Shown piece by piece: positions 35,001 through 37,654 of a stretch of 64,000 bases of DNA. The position numbers and the translations under genes are program-made. The notes beneath the pieces were generated by a model. It saw only the letters and a list, made by a program, of their open reading frames with translations, was not told the origin of the DNA and made no database searches. The stretch spans positions 53,723,287 to 53,787,286 of the forward strand of contig OW052248.1 in assembly GCA_932526585.2 (NCBI GenBank). The letters run 5' to 3'. Position 1 is the stretch's first letter. The number at the start of each line of letters is the position of its first letter. The DNA is from Philonthus cognatus. Its lineage: Eukaryota; Arthropoda; Insecta; Coleoptera; Staphylinidae.

Positions 35001-35467
35001 ATTCTTAAGTAAAATTAATTGTCTCATTGTAAATGAATTTTACATTTTACTATAAGCTAATCAAGAATTCACAAACCGCAGTAATAATAATAATAATAAT
35101 CCTCACATCTTAACCTGCATTTCTACAGATCTCATATGTTCAGTGAACTTGTGCGTGGGGATGGTGCCTTATTAGTATTTATTTAATATTCTATGTAACT
35201 TTCCAAAACGTTGAAAATAACTAAACTTATTCATTATCATATTACAAGTAAGTTTCCTATACATAACAAATATAAAATCGACTTAGAAAGTAAACAAAAA
35301 TTGGGACAACAACATATGCGTTAAATATAACATTTATGCTTGAAGAATAGAACCGATAATTTGAGTTACAAAACATAATTACTTGATGATTTGAATAAAA
35401 TGTAATAATCTATTTTTAAGTAAATGTATAAATAATTACTTACATGATTGTCAACCATAATTACCAT
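1884..35467 (-). CDS. NOL6: Nucleolar protein 6 (NOL6/Nrap, Utp22 orthologue), 11 exons
   Basis: NOL6 (yeast Utp22) is a structural subunit of the nucleolar SSU processome needed for 18S rRNA maturation. Its Nrap domains derive from tandem nucleotidyltransferase folds that lack catalytic activity. Minus-strand exons by eye: 35467-35444, 34046-32668, 29440-29126, 27738-27427, 23398-23250, 16297-15997, 11116-10863, 5505-5294, 4020-3826, 2201-2100, 2012-1884. All introns are GT-AG and the exon lengths sum to 3,372 nt (1,123 aa plus stop), close to the usual 1,100-1,200 aa. The N-terminus is acidic and serine-rich, followed by a basic patch (KRRHNKQGGKNKKTK) that fits a nucleolar signal. Later segments such as QLYKQPTAEELNQLRETENL, LAELRRFKDSSIYEAV and HPSFGPSTCIIKRWIRSQML are family-typical. 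Start: ATG at 35467 has A at -3, G at +4 and an in-frame TAA six bases upstream; a second ATG lies 9 nt later. The introns are stuffed with transposons. Confidence 0.93.
2100..2201 (-). CDS. NOL6: NOL6 exon 10
   Basis: 102 nt, phase 0, acceptor TTATTTAAG, donor GTAAAAC. It encodes ENYSDYALFFHDFYGGNVIG then VLWTAKALEQVDFK. The FFHDFYGG.VIGVLW block is strongly conserved in NOL6 proteins. Confidence 0.92.
2202..3665. other. NOL6 intron 9, left part: AT-rich, decayed repeat
   Basis: No coding sequence is supported. Between about 2,690 and 2,960 there is a decayed copy of the palindrome family described below: a gtgtttccactcccag segment, then gcatgaagtaaaatttctag at about 2,897, with the partner arm lost. 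The rest is simple AT-rich intron. Confidence 0.4.
3666..3740. repeat. 75-bp hairpin repeat
   Basis: GAGTCGCCTATTTCC at the left end is matched exactly in inverse at the right end. The arms are about 33 bp around a short AT spacer. It sits in intron 9 and is probably a very short MITE or snap-back fragment. Confidence 0.6.
3826..4020 (-). CDS. NOL6: NOL6 exon 9
   Basis: 195 nt, phase 0 at both ends, acceptor ACTTTCAG, donor GTAAG. It encodes ACFSPNIGGYNLLIHLKNSH through PVDLYINELR. The LLIHL segment followed by the dipeptide-rich linker resembles the C-terminal Nrap domain. Confidence 0.9.
4130..4230 (+). repeat. interspersed repeat, copy 1 of 2
   Basis: The stretch from GCCGCTTTTACATAC to GGCTACGGCCTTG matches 37,550-37,648, including the central TTTAACATTTTGAAAATT and the G-run/C-run pair. 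The ends (gGCCGc...GGCtACGGCC) suggest a decayed small TIR element. Confidence 0.55.
4460..4683. mobile_element. hAT-like MITE with 8-bp TSD
   Basis: Terminal inverted repeats TAGTGGTCTCCAAACTA / TAGTTTGGAGACCCAGG enclose about 220 bp containing repeated GGCCCGCG motifs. The exact duplication ATTTAAAA flanks both sides (4452-4459 and 4684-4691). TIR type and 8-bp duplication indicate the hAT superfamily; no transposase is present. It lies in NOL6 intron 8. Confidence 0.82.
4922..5246. mobile_element. piggyBac-like MITE (TTAA flanks) with internal palindrome
   Basis: TTAA at 4918-4921 and 5247-5250 flanks ends CCACTTCA / CATAAAGTGG. Inside, 4,999-5,212 forms a near-perfect inverted repeat with arms of about 95 bp (TCAAAAAATGATCACATT and its inverse). 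The TTAA flank and ends beginning with CC fit piggyBac-type non-autonomous elements. Confidence 0.6.
5294..5505 (-). CDS. NOL6: NOL6 exon 8
   Basis: 212 nt, acceptor TTTTGCAG, donor GTGAGT. It encodes DELNDIETKFVQNRHNYSSV through NVIENGNSFKFQ and ends on a whole CAG codon (phase 0). Confidence 0.9.
5580..5670. repeat. decayed GTTTAAAACATG-rich repeat
   Basis: This contains CAGGGTTGTTACG followed by repeated TTTAAACATGTTT motifs. Similar sequence occurs at 10,018-10,120 and 49,894-50,180, where CAGGGTTGTTA also opens the repeat. The CAGGG start hints at a hAT-type end, but I could not pair the ends. Confidence 0.35.
5671..7776. mobile_element. TIR element X, copy 1, split by a LINE insertion
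   Basis: The left part (5,671-5,811: CACGTTGATCGCCAC...TTCAGGCCACTTAG) and right part (7,696-7,776: TAGTTATACTAG...GCGGCACGAGG) match, in inverse orientation, the two halves of the element at 54,274-55,148. A third end lies at 32,574-32,650. The element is about 240 bp without its insertion and its ends read TTTAACACGTTGATCGC. Confidence 0.6.
5812..7695 (-). pseudogene. non-LTR retrotransposon with RT domain (LINE group B), 5'-truncated
   Basis: The minus strand encodes a reverse transcriptase: MSVITPIFKKGNHDEIQNYR from 7,337, QHGFLKGKN, then after a frameshift near 7,080 the VSIDLTKAFDTLDHEILLNK block, GIPHGSILGPLLFIIYIND, the catalytic INYADDTNLLL, and a C-terminal region ending KHKKH at 6,056. 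A second frame disruption lies near 7,430. The order is typical of Jockey/CR1-type elements. The 3' end is an AATAAA-containing tail followed by an ATT repeat at 5,812-5,827. Two frame disruptions and truncation make it inactive. Confidence 0.85.
7889..7956 (-). ncRNA. hammerhead ribozyme motif (type I, short stem III)
   Basis: Read on the minus strand: CCACA (stem I), CTGAAGA (the CUGANGA box, 7936-7930), GGAC-cttgaa-GTCC (stem II), GAAAC (7915-7911), GC, GTC (cleavage triplet, predicted cut after the C at 7906), then TGTGG closing stem I. GCAC/GTGC and GTTCAGTATTCC/GGAATACTGAAC extend stem I outward to 7,878-7,971. All conserved core positions are satisfied (position 7 is free in the consensus). 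Whether it is transcribed or cleaves is inference. Confidence 0.72.
8054..8206. repeat. tandem pair of perfect palindromes
   Basis: The string AACACTGTTGTATCCTTTC followed by its exact inverse occurs twice in succession, separated by GAAATAAATAATT, and the whole block is framed by ATCATAAATAATTA and its inverse. The result is two adjacent 60-bp hairpins and alternative larger folds. No element ends are evident. Confidence 0.7.
8455..9594. repeat. three-unit tandem array, 380-bp unit with 118-bp palindrome
   Basis: Units begin with AAAGTTTGTGGAATAAAG at 8,455, 8,834 and 9,214, a period of 379-380 bp, and differ by a handful of substitutions or one-base indels. Each holds a near-perfect palindrome (8596-8713, 8976-9093, 9356-9473) starting GCATGAAGTAAAATTTCGAG with a GC-rich centre (GGGCGCTCGCTTCGCTCC). 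This is short satellite-like amplification of the palindrome family. Confidence 0.85.
9688..9805. repeat. palindrome-family unit, opposite orientation
   Basis: A fourth copy, just outside the array, has the GC-rich centre in the inverse order (GCGCGGAGCGAAGCGAGCGC). It is preceded by TGATTAAGCATG and followed by GCGCCAGGCGTATAAAATAC, so its outer flanks correspond to the other end of the family element. Confidence 0.75.
9806..10315. other. NOL6 intron 7: AT-rich, no gene
   Basis: Only simple AT-rich sequence and a small inverted repeat (AAATTTTAGCTAAATTGTTC at about 9,904 against 9,975-9,994) are seen, plus a block of TTTTAAAC/GTTTTAAA motifs at 10,040-10,100 related to 5,590-5,670. Confidence 0.35.
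10316..10602 (-). mobile_element. LINE group A, short 5'-truncated copy with TSD
   Basis: On the minus strand this encodes the C-terminal tail of group A (TWGHLAEECEGVKEEWLG, VRTLEKLGREREKRREG...) ending near 10,376. A short 3' UTR closes with ATGCCAATAAAGGTC and a T-run. A 14-bp duplication, TGAGATTGTGTAAA, flanks it at 10302-10315 and 10603-10616, proving insertion by target-primed reverse transcription. Confidence 0.88.
10863..11116 (-). CDS. NOL6: NOL6 exon 7
   Basis: 254 nt, acceptor TTTTAG, donor GTAAGT. It encodes IQQEHPSFGPSTCIIKRWIR, the highly conserved Nrap signature, followed by SQMLDDYHVPDVVVNLLNAS and a PQIAFLRFLKFLSEFDF helix. It ends in DELS with a split codon to exon 8. Confidence 0.92.
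11219..11300. mobile_element. 82-bp mariner-type MITE
   Basis: Ends CGAGGGATGATCAAAACGTAA / CTTACTTTTTGATCACTCCTCG (part quoted) are flanked by TA on both sides. The CGAGGGnTGATC terminus is typical of mariner elements. It lies immediately upstream of exon 7 in intron 6. Confidence 0.7.
11735..12525 (+). pseudogene. LINE group D 3' end, copy 1
   Basis: Plus strand: SKLTFNKHVEQISRDCNRFL, a frame break near 11,880, then CAIVWSPMYSKYINIIEGIQ through FAKFKYDLLTCLRPVT with stop at 12,342. This is the C-terminal thumb/tail region of a Jockey-like reverse transcriptase. The 3' UTR ends with a CCTGTAACTGGACTTTGTCT block and an AAAT microsatellite tail at about 12,503-12,525. The same UTR and tail close the copy at 21.48-21.93 kb. 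Confidence 0.75.
12617..12888 (+). mobile_element. tRNA-headed SINE, head type 1
   Basis: The head resembles a tRNA, with an A-box-like GTCAGTGAGTAGAGC at about 12,630 and B-box GGTTCAAATCC at 12,671-12,681. A tail region (TGAATGTGTTGTGCCGTCC..., ACTAAGGCCAGGCAAAAGCC) and a poly(A) run at 12,876-12,888 follow. The tail is shared with the SINE at 55,572-55,850 although the heads differ. It is inserted in the 3' UTR of the broken group C LINE. Confidence 0.82.
13023..13244. mobile_element. hAT-like MITE with perfect 8-bp TSD
   Basis: Ends CAGTGGTGGGGAAACT / AGTTTCCCCACTG, with CTCTAAGG duplicated exactly at 13015-13022 and 13245-13252. GGGCC-rich internal repeats resemble the element at 4,460. 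Its removal restores the LINE reading frame (FYSLEEYLSSS), direct proof of insertion. Confidence 0.88.
13684..15210 (+). mobile_element. DD41D mariner-like transposon, apparently complete
   Basis: A 1,527-bp element with TA on each side. Ends CAGGGTGAGTCGGGAGGAGC and its inverse belong to terminal inverted repeats of about 110 bp, identical for roughly the outer 90 bp. One uninterrupted transposase gene fills the centre. Near-identity of the long TIRs and the intact frame indicate recent insertion, here into the group C LINE in NOL6 intron 6. Confidence 0.92.
13975..15057 (+). CDS. mariner-like (DD41D) transposase, intact
   Basis: 360 aa cut-and-paste transposase of the IS630/Tc1/mariner superfamily. 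Residues about 5-60 form the first helix-turn-helix region (NLEYANMVFVYGFCNGNATA) and 75-120 a second DNA-binding region. The catalytic triad is visible as D155 in FTDEATF, D246 in QHDGAPAH and D288 in WPARSPDLTPLDF; 41 residues separate the last two, giving a DD41D signature as in the rosa-type group. It ends ...GGIFEHLLKERYD. The ATG lies 291 bp inside the left TIR end. No stop or frameshift, so it could be active. Confidence 0.92.
   Translation: MPHTYSNLEYANMVFVYGFCNGNATAAVEEYRERFPHQRHPDKNIFIRVFKKLCETGKLPSANITYERAARQGFVEVENILHLVEEDATTSSRRIATQLAIPQKNMMNTLHEQGLYPYHVQRVQHLQPGDYANRTEFCRWINNNPRNVSSILFTDEATFTRDGINNTRNSHVWSDENPHATVESNFQHRFSVNVWCSMVDSYLIGPFILENRLTGGNYLNFLQNELQGLLEDVPINIRMQMYYQHDGAPAHVARQVKQHLDERFPGRWIGRGGPINWPARSPDLTPLDFCLWGWMKNEVYKIKVDTRESLIRRIENTAAHIKEERNESIGRATNAHRRRSRKCLEVNGGIFEHLLKERYD
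15481..15996. other. NOL6 intron 6 proximal part; no gene
   Basis: AT-rich intron next to exon 6. A 90-codon minus-strand open frame (15,713-15,985) starts in the intron just below the exon 6 donor and resembles no family I know. I treat it as chance. Confidence 0.35.
15997..16297 (-). CDS. NOL6: NOL6 exon 6
   Basis: 301 nt. The acceptor is TTTTAG and the donor GGTAAAT. It encodes LHSKWPKDLAALRAMKLVFM through ELDVLPKIYGALNG. The conserved Trp-Pro near the start and the helical RMRLYHQKEVALL segment fit the Nrap core. Separated from exon 5 by a 6.95-kb transposon-filled intron. Confidence 0.92.
16513..18175 (-). pseudogene. LINE group C with RT domain, 5'-truncated
   Basis: The minus strand from 18,159 to 16,993 is open for 388 codons: LHHLYTTDAIINLTNTILDC, GTFVDLSKAFDYISRELL, GVPQGSVLGPILFLIFINDI, the catalytic LFADDTTVL, FLGIYLDPKLRWDTHG, IMYGIIVWGHSASRHRIF and a C-terminal FYSWDEYMCCDK tail. 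It has the order of Jockey-like RT palm and thumb blocks, beginning after the fingers. The 3' UTR continues to a T-run/ATT tail at about 16,513. Open but lacking its 5' end and endonuclease, so not autonomous. Confidence 0.85.
18135..20508. repeat. direct duplication carrying palindrome-family elements
   Basis: 18,135-19,012 and 19,238-20,048 are direct repeats of about 0.85 kb, starting inside the LINE at GATGGTGTAGGTACATTTTC and running through a GAAATGCCGGCACCTGGGTT block into a palindrome-family element (first TA-CAGGGAGTTTTATG end at 18,449, second at 19,558, closing end ACTCTCTGTA at 20,508). Palindromes lie at 18601-18721, 18879-18999, 19710-19830, 19916-20035 and 20238-20358, with half copies at 18,808 and 20,100. 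19,019-19,237 is a spacer with a LINE A-like ATGCCAATAAAGGTC + T-run tip. Confidence 0.78.
20795..21143. mobile_element. TIR MITE flanked by TTAA
   Basis: GGGAAGTTTCTACGATC at the left and GATCGTAGAAACGGCCC at the right, with TTAA on both sides (20791-20794, 21144-21147). The flank allows a piggyBac-like (TTAA) or a Harbinger-like (TWA) reading. No transposase remains; a 66-codon minus frame inside is not recognised. Confidence 0.65.
21241..21312. repeat. palindrome
   Basis: AAATAAAATCACTTGGTATG and its exact inverse face each other across a short TAATTATAATTA centre, with arms of about 34 bp. It lies within the TATTCAAATA-rich body. Confidence 0.6.
21482..21930 (+). pseudogene. LINE group D 3' end, copy 2
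   Basis: The plus strand encodes the last ~83 residues (NNYYANSPIIRLSRLYNHYA, VFKHNVSDSIKLLSMLP-stop), parallel to NYYLNSPIIRLSRTYNDFC of copy 1. The 3' UTR CCCTGTTATTGGACTTTAC and an AAAT tail at 21,914-21,930 follow. 5'-truncated. Confidence 0.78.
22031..22442. mobile_element. mariner-like MITE
   Basis: TA-CAGTGACTTAATTAAACACAG at the left mirrors CTGTGTTTATTTAAGTCACTG-TA at the right (about 33 bp with two mismatches). The 411-bp body has no transposase. A fragment resembling its right end occurs at 25,700-25,780. Confidence 0.78.
22594..22770. repeat. 177-bp perfect palindrome with hammerhead-like core
   Basis: Arms of about 86 bp from ATAGAAAGACTGTTATTCC to its inverse. On the plus strand just right of the centre: GTTA, TTGATAAT, a GAGCAC-CTT-GTG(T)CTC stem, CGAAA, TGTACA, TC, then TAAC, i.e. 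the hammerhead order with stem I GTTA/TAAC but two deviations from CUGANGA. The mirror image is on the minus strand. The flanks (AACCTTTAATGACAACA at 22,451 and its inverse at 22,800) suggest that it sits inside another small TIR element. Confidence 0.6.
22858..22975. repeat. palindrome-family unit, decayed
   Basis: GATGAAGTAAATATTTCGAG to its inverse ending ATTTACTTCATGC, with centre CGCATAACGAAGCGGAGCG. More divergent than other copies (several arm mismatches), so it is an older insertion. Confidence 0.65.
23250..23398 (-). CDS. NOL6: NOL6 exon 5
   Basis: A 149-nt exon with TTTCTAG acceptor and GTGAGT donor, encoding YTDAFPQIPTSYFFKDTFDA through FFVSPIECVIQL. It joins exon 4 with a split Ser codon (AG/T) and exon 6 with a split Ala codon (G/CA). 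It lacks an ATG-initiated open frame, so simple ORF calling misses it. Confidence 0.88.
23635..23875. mobile_element. palindromic insertion with hammerhead-like motif, 12-bp TSD
   Basis: TAGTCCTAGAGA is duplicated at 23623-23634 and 23876-23887. Inside, arms of about 100 bp mirror each other around 23,778. Plus strand: CTGC, CTGATGA (23791-23797), a GCCAC-TGT-GTGGT stem, GAAAC (23812-23816), AT, GTT, then GCAG closing stem I. One extra A between box and stem II makes the core imperfect. A partial relative (GCAGTGTTCAACAATAAAAG...) lies at 28,741-28,800. Confidence 0.78.
25063..25114 (-). ncRNA. hammerhead ribozyme motif (mirror copy)
   Basis: Minus-strand mirror of the 25,131-25,181 motif, with the same CTGATGA, GAGAT-AA-ATCTC, GAAAC, GC, GTC and CTATA/TATAG elements. 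The duplicates in opposite strands come from the palindrome. Confidence 0.75.
25131..25181 (+). ncRNA. hammerhead ribozyme motif, canonical core
   Basis: Plus strand: GGC...CTATA (stem I), CTGATGA (25143-25149), GAGAT-AA-ATCTC (stem II, 25150-25161), GAAAC (25162-25166), GC, GTC (25169-25171, predicted cut after 25171), TATAG (25172-25176) closing stem I, then ATG-GCC pairing with the upstream GGC across an internal loop. Stem III is just AC/GT. That minimal stem III is known from hammerheads of Penelope-like elements. Every invariant core base is present; activity is untested. Confidence 0.82.
25831..26140 (-). mobile_element. SINE family 2 copy with (GAA)n tail and 12-bp TSD
   Basis: GGGTGGAAATAT flanks both sides (25819-25830 and 26141-26152). 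Read on the minus strand it starts GACTTGCGTTCTGGACCCCG, ends CAGGGCCTAGTAGCCAAGGC-CATTAATTACGCA and closes with (GAA)n. The same 3' region ends the copy at 47,615-48,043. The head has a weak B-box-like GCGTTCCATCCC; its source RNA is uncertain. Confidence 0.82.
26153..26708. other. NOL6 intron 4; no gene seen
   Basis: AT-rich sequence with no supported coding region or clear repeat structure. Confidence 0.3.
26709..26916. repeat. 208-bp near-perfect palindrome
   Basis: Arms of about 102 bp from CTATTAATGAATAGAAAAAC to its inverse, centred near 26,812; the arms differ at one base (GGAATTT / AAATTTC). No target duplication found. Confidence 0.7.
26988..27214. mobile_element. TIR MITE (GCCCGTTTGCACCC ends)
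   Basis: GCCCGTTTGCACCCAAGTCGA at the left and TCAATCGGGGTGCAAATGGGC at the right are imperfect inverted repeats, with further inner pairing (AATCAGTGATTAGTACT and AATCAATGATTAGTGG). No coding content. Superfamily not assigned. Confidence 0.6.
27427..27738 (-). CDS. NOL6: NOL6 exon 4
   Basis: 312 nt, acceptor TTTGCAG, donor GTGAGT. It encodes FKDSSIYEAVYFEHAKTIQD through LPLAITAIQGNCDSY. An upstream in-frame ATG in the intron makes the open frame look longer, but the splice junction to LAELRR shows that the extra residues are intronic. Confidence 0.92.
28021..28473. repeat. 450-bp inverted repeat
   Basis: CGTTTTATTTAAGTATGGCC at the left and its inverse at the right; arms of about 200 bp with scattered mismatches, including CATGGTAAAAATTGTACCCC and its partner. 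It lies in NOL6 intron 3. No protein. Confidence 0.65.
28667..28731. repeat. palindrome-family unit, truncated
   Basis: GCATGAAGTAAAATTTCGAG followed by AAGCCTGAAAATTTGG and a shortened return arm TTTTTCAGGCTTTTCT. The GC-rich centre is deleted. It is joined at 28,741 to a fragment of the palindromic insertion seen at 23.7 kb. Confidence 0.65.
28799..28927 (-). repeat. inverted repeat with degenerate hammerhead-like core
   Basis: ACTTTTTACTTTGTTTA and its inverse enclose the repeat, with GCACTTAATTTGTGAC paired as an outer stem. On the minus strand the loop reads TTGATAATGAC...GTC-GAAAC-TATA-GTC: a stem, GAAAC and GUC in hammerhead order, but with TTGATAA in place of CUGANGA. The same variant box is in the palindrome at 22.6 kb. 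Confidence 0.5.
29126..29440 (-). CDS. NOL6: NOL6 exon 3
   Basis: 315 nt. The acceptor is TTTTTAG and the donor GTAAG. It encodes KIKSEKDFKSIYKQ through KKFWGSLAELRR. The Arg codon at the end is split (CG/G) with exon 4, restoring the family-typical ELRRFKD motif. Phase 2 at both ends. Confidence 0.92.
29502..29602. repeat. imperfect inverted repeat
   Basis: CGAGCATATAATGATAGCTATTAATCAC-type left end pairs with TGATTAATAGCCATTATATGCG at the right (arms about 27 bp). Intron 2, next to exon 3. Confidence 0.5.
29603..30830. other. NOL6 intron 2, left part; no gene recognised
   Basis: AT-rich. A 79-codon plus-strand frame at 30,588-30,827 (QKWKEYNKNQLIKLSDLIGC) has somewhat gene-like composition but no relative I recognise and no splice context. 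Possibly a transposon remnant. Confidence 0.3.
30831..31790. repeat. 960-bp long-armed inverted repeat (foldback element)
   Basis: TTAAAGCGTGCCATATGCA and its inverse bound arms of about 470 bp meeting near 31,300 (TTTGGCGCCCAACGTATGGC against TGGGCGCCATAAATTGCGCC). Each arm itself ends in an inverted copy of the tip (TTTTGCATATGGCATGCTGC at 31,065 and GCGTGCCATATGCAAAAGG at 31,558), so the unit could be two nested snap-back elements. Non-coding, in NOL6 intron 2. Confidence 0.75.
31791..32667. other. NOL6 intron 2, right part
   Basis: No coding sequence. Weak inverted pairing around 31,990-32,110 (TTAAACTGAGTTCAAGTTTG and TAAACTGAACTTGAC). An end of TIR element X (AACACGTTGATCGCTGCGCG) lies at 32,574-32,650, next to exon 2. 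Confidence 0.4.
32668..34046 (-). CDS. NOL6: NOL6 exon 2 (N-terminal third)
   Basis: This is the largest exon at 1,379 nt. It opens after a TTTACAG acceptor with the acidic DFRSESDSNDSDDSTADES stretch and the Lys/Arg patch, then the Nrap N-terminal domain. It ends ...VAVQYDAILK at a GTAAGT donor (phase 2). Its base composition is noticeably more even than the surrounding introns. Confidence 0.93.
34103..34990. mobile_element. Harbinger-like non-autonomous element with TTA duplication
   Basis: GAGTCCCCGCACACTACAGAC and its inverse (GTCTGTAGTGTGCGGGGGACTC, one extra G) with TTA directly repeated outside (34100-34102, 34991-34993). The 3-bp TWA duplication and TIR style fit PIF/Harbinger. 888 bp, no transposase. 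A second element is nested at 34,351. Located in NOL6 intron 1. Confidence 0.8.
34351..34693. mobile_element. hAT-like MITE nested in the Harbinger-like element
   Basis: CAGGGATGGGCAGCGTCAAC at the left and GGCCTATCCCTG at the right are hAT-type ends. Internal TCGACAATGCC / GTTGACGTTCTTGACATTG motifs give weak inverted structure. Flanking octamers GTGACAGG / TTGACCTG agree at only five positions, so the duplication has decayed or the borders are off by a base. Confidence 0.55.
35444..35467 (-). CDS. NOL6: NOL6 exon 1 (MVIMVDNH)
   Basis: Only eight codons are encoded before a GTAAG donor at 35,443, in phase 0 with the GAT codon that opens exon 2. The two in-frame ATGs are at 35467 and 35458. 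The very short first coding exon is inferred from frame continuity and its good splice donor. An alternative is initiation inside exon 2, but exon 2 is open without an ATG for its first 44 codons, which argues for a spliced start. Confidence 0.7.
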
Positions 35468-37030
35468 TATTTATTAAATTATTAGCGTTAAAACTTTTCA
35501 ACACAAACGGACCACGCTTTCTAACCTCAAAATGAGTAAATAAAAACATTGAATTCGTAGGGATTATGAATCGCGTGCAGTTGGTATCATTACAGTCCGG
35601 ATCATGGAGCATAGTTGAAAAGTAGATTTTTAAATAATAATCGATAAACTCTGAATTAATTGAATAGATATTTTTTTATTATTTATTTATAATAATTGTA
35701 GGCGATATTGTTGAATTACGCGCTTGCGCGCGCCATCTAACGCCGCGGAAAGGAAATGTATTTCATGTTGGCTAGACTTATGAGATTTTAGGAGAGCTAT
35801 GTTCAGGTTGTTGAATCATAGAGAATTACTAGAAGACGAGAAGGTTACGTAACGTTATGTGAAATTGTTGTTAGCGATTATTAAAGTTTTAAACAAATGC
35901 AGTCCGTCTAATTTCCAACCCCACGAAGGGGCCATCCCCGACTACATAATATTGTTTTTTTGCAGTCATGACATGTGACAATAGAAATATAATAAAAATA
36001 TCAATTTATCAGTAGTGACTTTCATTGTCGATAGTTGGCAGCACAATCATCCTCATAGATTTATAATATGAGCATATAGAATCATTTACAATTTAATTAA
36101 TACTTTGAATTTCAATCACCTGCATTATTGTTTTAAATGATAAATTATGCATTTAGTTTATAAGTTAAAACAATCCAAATATTATAGAATATTTCAGAAC
36201 TATTGAACGTTGACTGTTGGCAAGGCATTTTTTTAAATATAAAATCTTCCTTTAATAAACCATACAAATACATCACTTTCTCATATTATTTTGTTATAAT
36301 CATTGGTAATATTAGTATATTTCATGAAAATTAAATATAAATCAATATATAAAACAAATATTAATTTGTACATTAATAGGGTTTTTTTATTTTACATTGT
36401 TGGGAGCAATTTTCTTCTACCATTTCTCACAGATTTAAACATTCTCACAGATTTACCCGAACGATCTACACGTTTTGTATTTTTATGCCATGACTATTTC
36501 TGTAAAGTTAAATTTTTCTCGAAATTACCCAAGAAAGCTCAAATAAACAATTGCCTGCATTGCAATTCCCGTAATGTCACTGTACTTGACGCCTTAGGCG
36601 CCCAATTCAAACTAAACCAATCACATTATATACAGATAGACGTGCGTGATGTTAATTTGATTTAGTTTGAATTTGGTGCCTAAAGGCGTCTAGATGGATG
36701 CCAGTTCGCGCTACTCTCTTAAATACAGGGACACTAATTTCCCGCTCCCGTGAGGACATCTAGCGGTTGATATATTATTTAACAAACTATTTGTTTGTAT
36801 ACTTGGCAGCATTTAAAAATTAAAACAAATAAAATTTAAAGAGTTTAAAGTTTGTGTGAAAATGTTCCAAACAATTTAAATGGTAAGTTATGTAATTTTA
36901 AATCATTTTATAAGGACACATTTGATGAGACTTTATTATGAACTGCGCACACGATTTTGTGTCGTTACAAAGTTATTTATGTAGTTAGTATAATGGGAGT
37001 CACATTCGAAGCCTACTTACTGAGCATATA
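35468..37030. other. upstream flank of NOL6; no coding gene
   Basis: The NOL6 promoter must lie here. I see no TATA box; the 140 bp upstream of the start contain GAGGTTAGAAAGCGTGG on the coding strand. Further out is AT-rich DNA, with a hairpin at 36,588-36,690 (GACGCCTTAGGCGCCCAATT and its inverse, interrupted loop). The frame at 36,303-36,665 is not gene-like. Confidence 0.4.
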
Positions 37031-37213
37031 CAGGGTGTCCCATTAGTGCGTTTTCGGCAGATATTTAAGTTCTCGTTAAAGATAGAAAAAAGTGTCCTCG
37101 TTAAAGTTGCTTAATTTTAAGAGTGGCATAACCTACAAATATTTTTCAATATACCCGGTGCGCCATAAAACCCACAGCGAAGGTAACTTGCTTATTTAAA
37201 ATTAATCACCCTG
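37031..37213. mobile_element. mariner-type MITE, short TIRs
   Basis: TA-CAGGGTGTCCCATTAGTG at the left and TAATCACCCTG-TA at the right. Only about 7 terminal bases pair well, so the borders are provisional. Confidence 0.4.
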
Positions 37214-37325
37214 TATATTATTAAGTTTTTGAATCCTTCAAAGCAAATTAAAGTCAATTTGTTAAATCACAGTTGCTCTAGGTTGTATAATTTCTTTCTT
37301 GTTTGACATTTTTTATTGATAAAAA

Positions 37326-37534
37326 TGGGCGCATTCATCAGAAAAATATACTCTCAACATGTTTGGAATTTTTTACGCTTTACGTTGGTATTTACTGAAC
37401 GCTACTATACCAATTCTTTCTCTCGTACGCTTGCAAAATTTACGAACGTGTTTGCTGTTGACAGCGCATTCATCAGAAAATTCCCCAACTGTTAGCATTA
37501 AACTCCTAACAGTTTTATCTAATGAATGCGCCCA
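37326..37534. mobile_element. TIR MITE (GGGCGCATTCATCAG ends)
   Basis: TGGGCGCATTCATCAGA at the left and TCTAATGAATGCGCCCA at the right. The tip is repeated internally (GCGCATTCATCAGAAAA at 37,461) beside a small hairpin AACTGTTAG...CTAACAGTT. Confidence 0.6.
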
Positions 37535-37549
37535 TTATTGTTTTTTCTA

Positions 37550-37648
37550 ATACAGGGCCGCATTTACATACAAACATTTAACATTTTGAAAATTCCGTGG
37601 GGGGGGGTTTGAACCCCCATATCCCCCCCTGGCTACGGCCTTGATAGT
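37550..37648 (+). repeat. interspersed repeat, copy 2 of 2
   Basis: Matches 4,130-4,230 at high identity, including ACATTTAACATTTTGAAAAT, the G-run/C-run pair and GGCTACGGCCTTG. Confidence 0.55.
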
Positions 37649-37654
37649 CATTGT

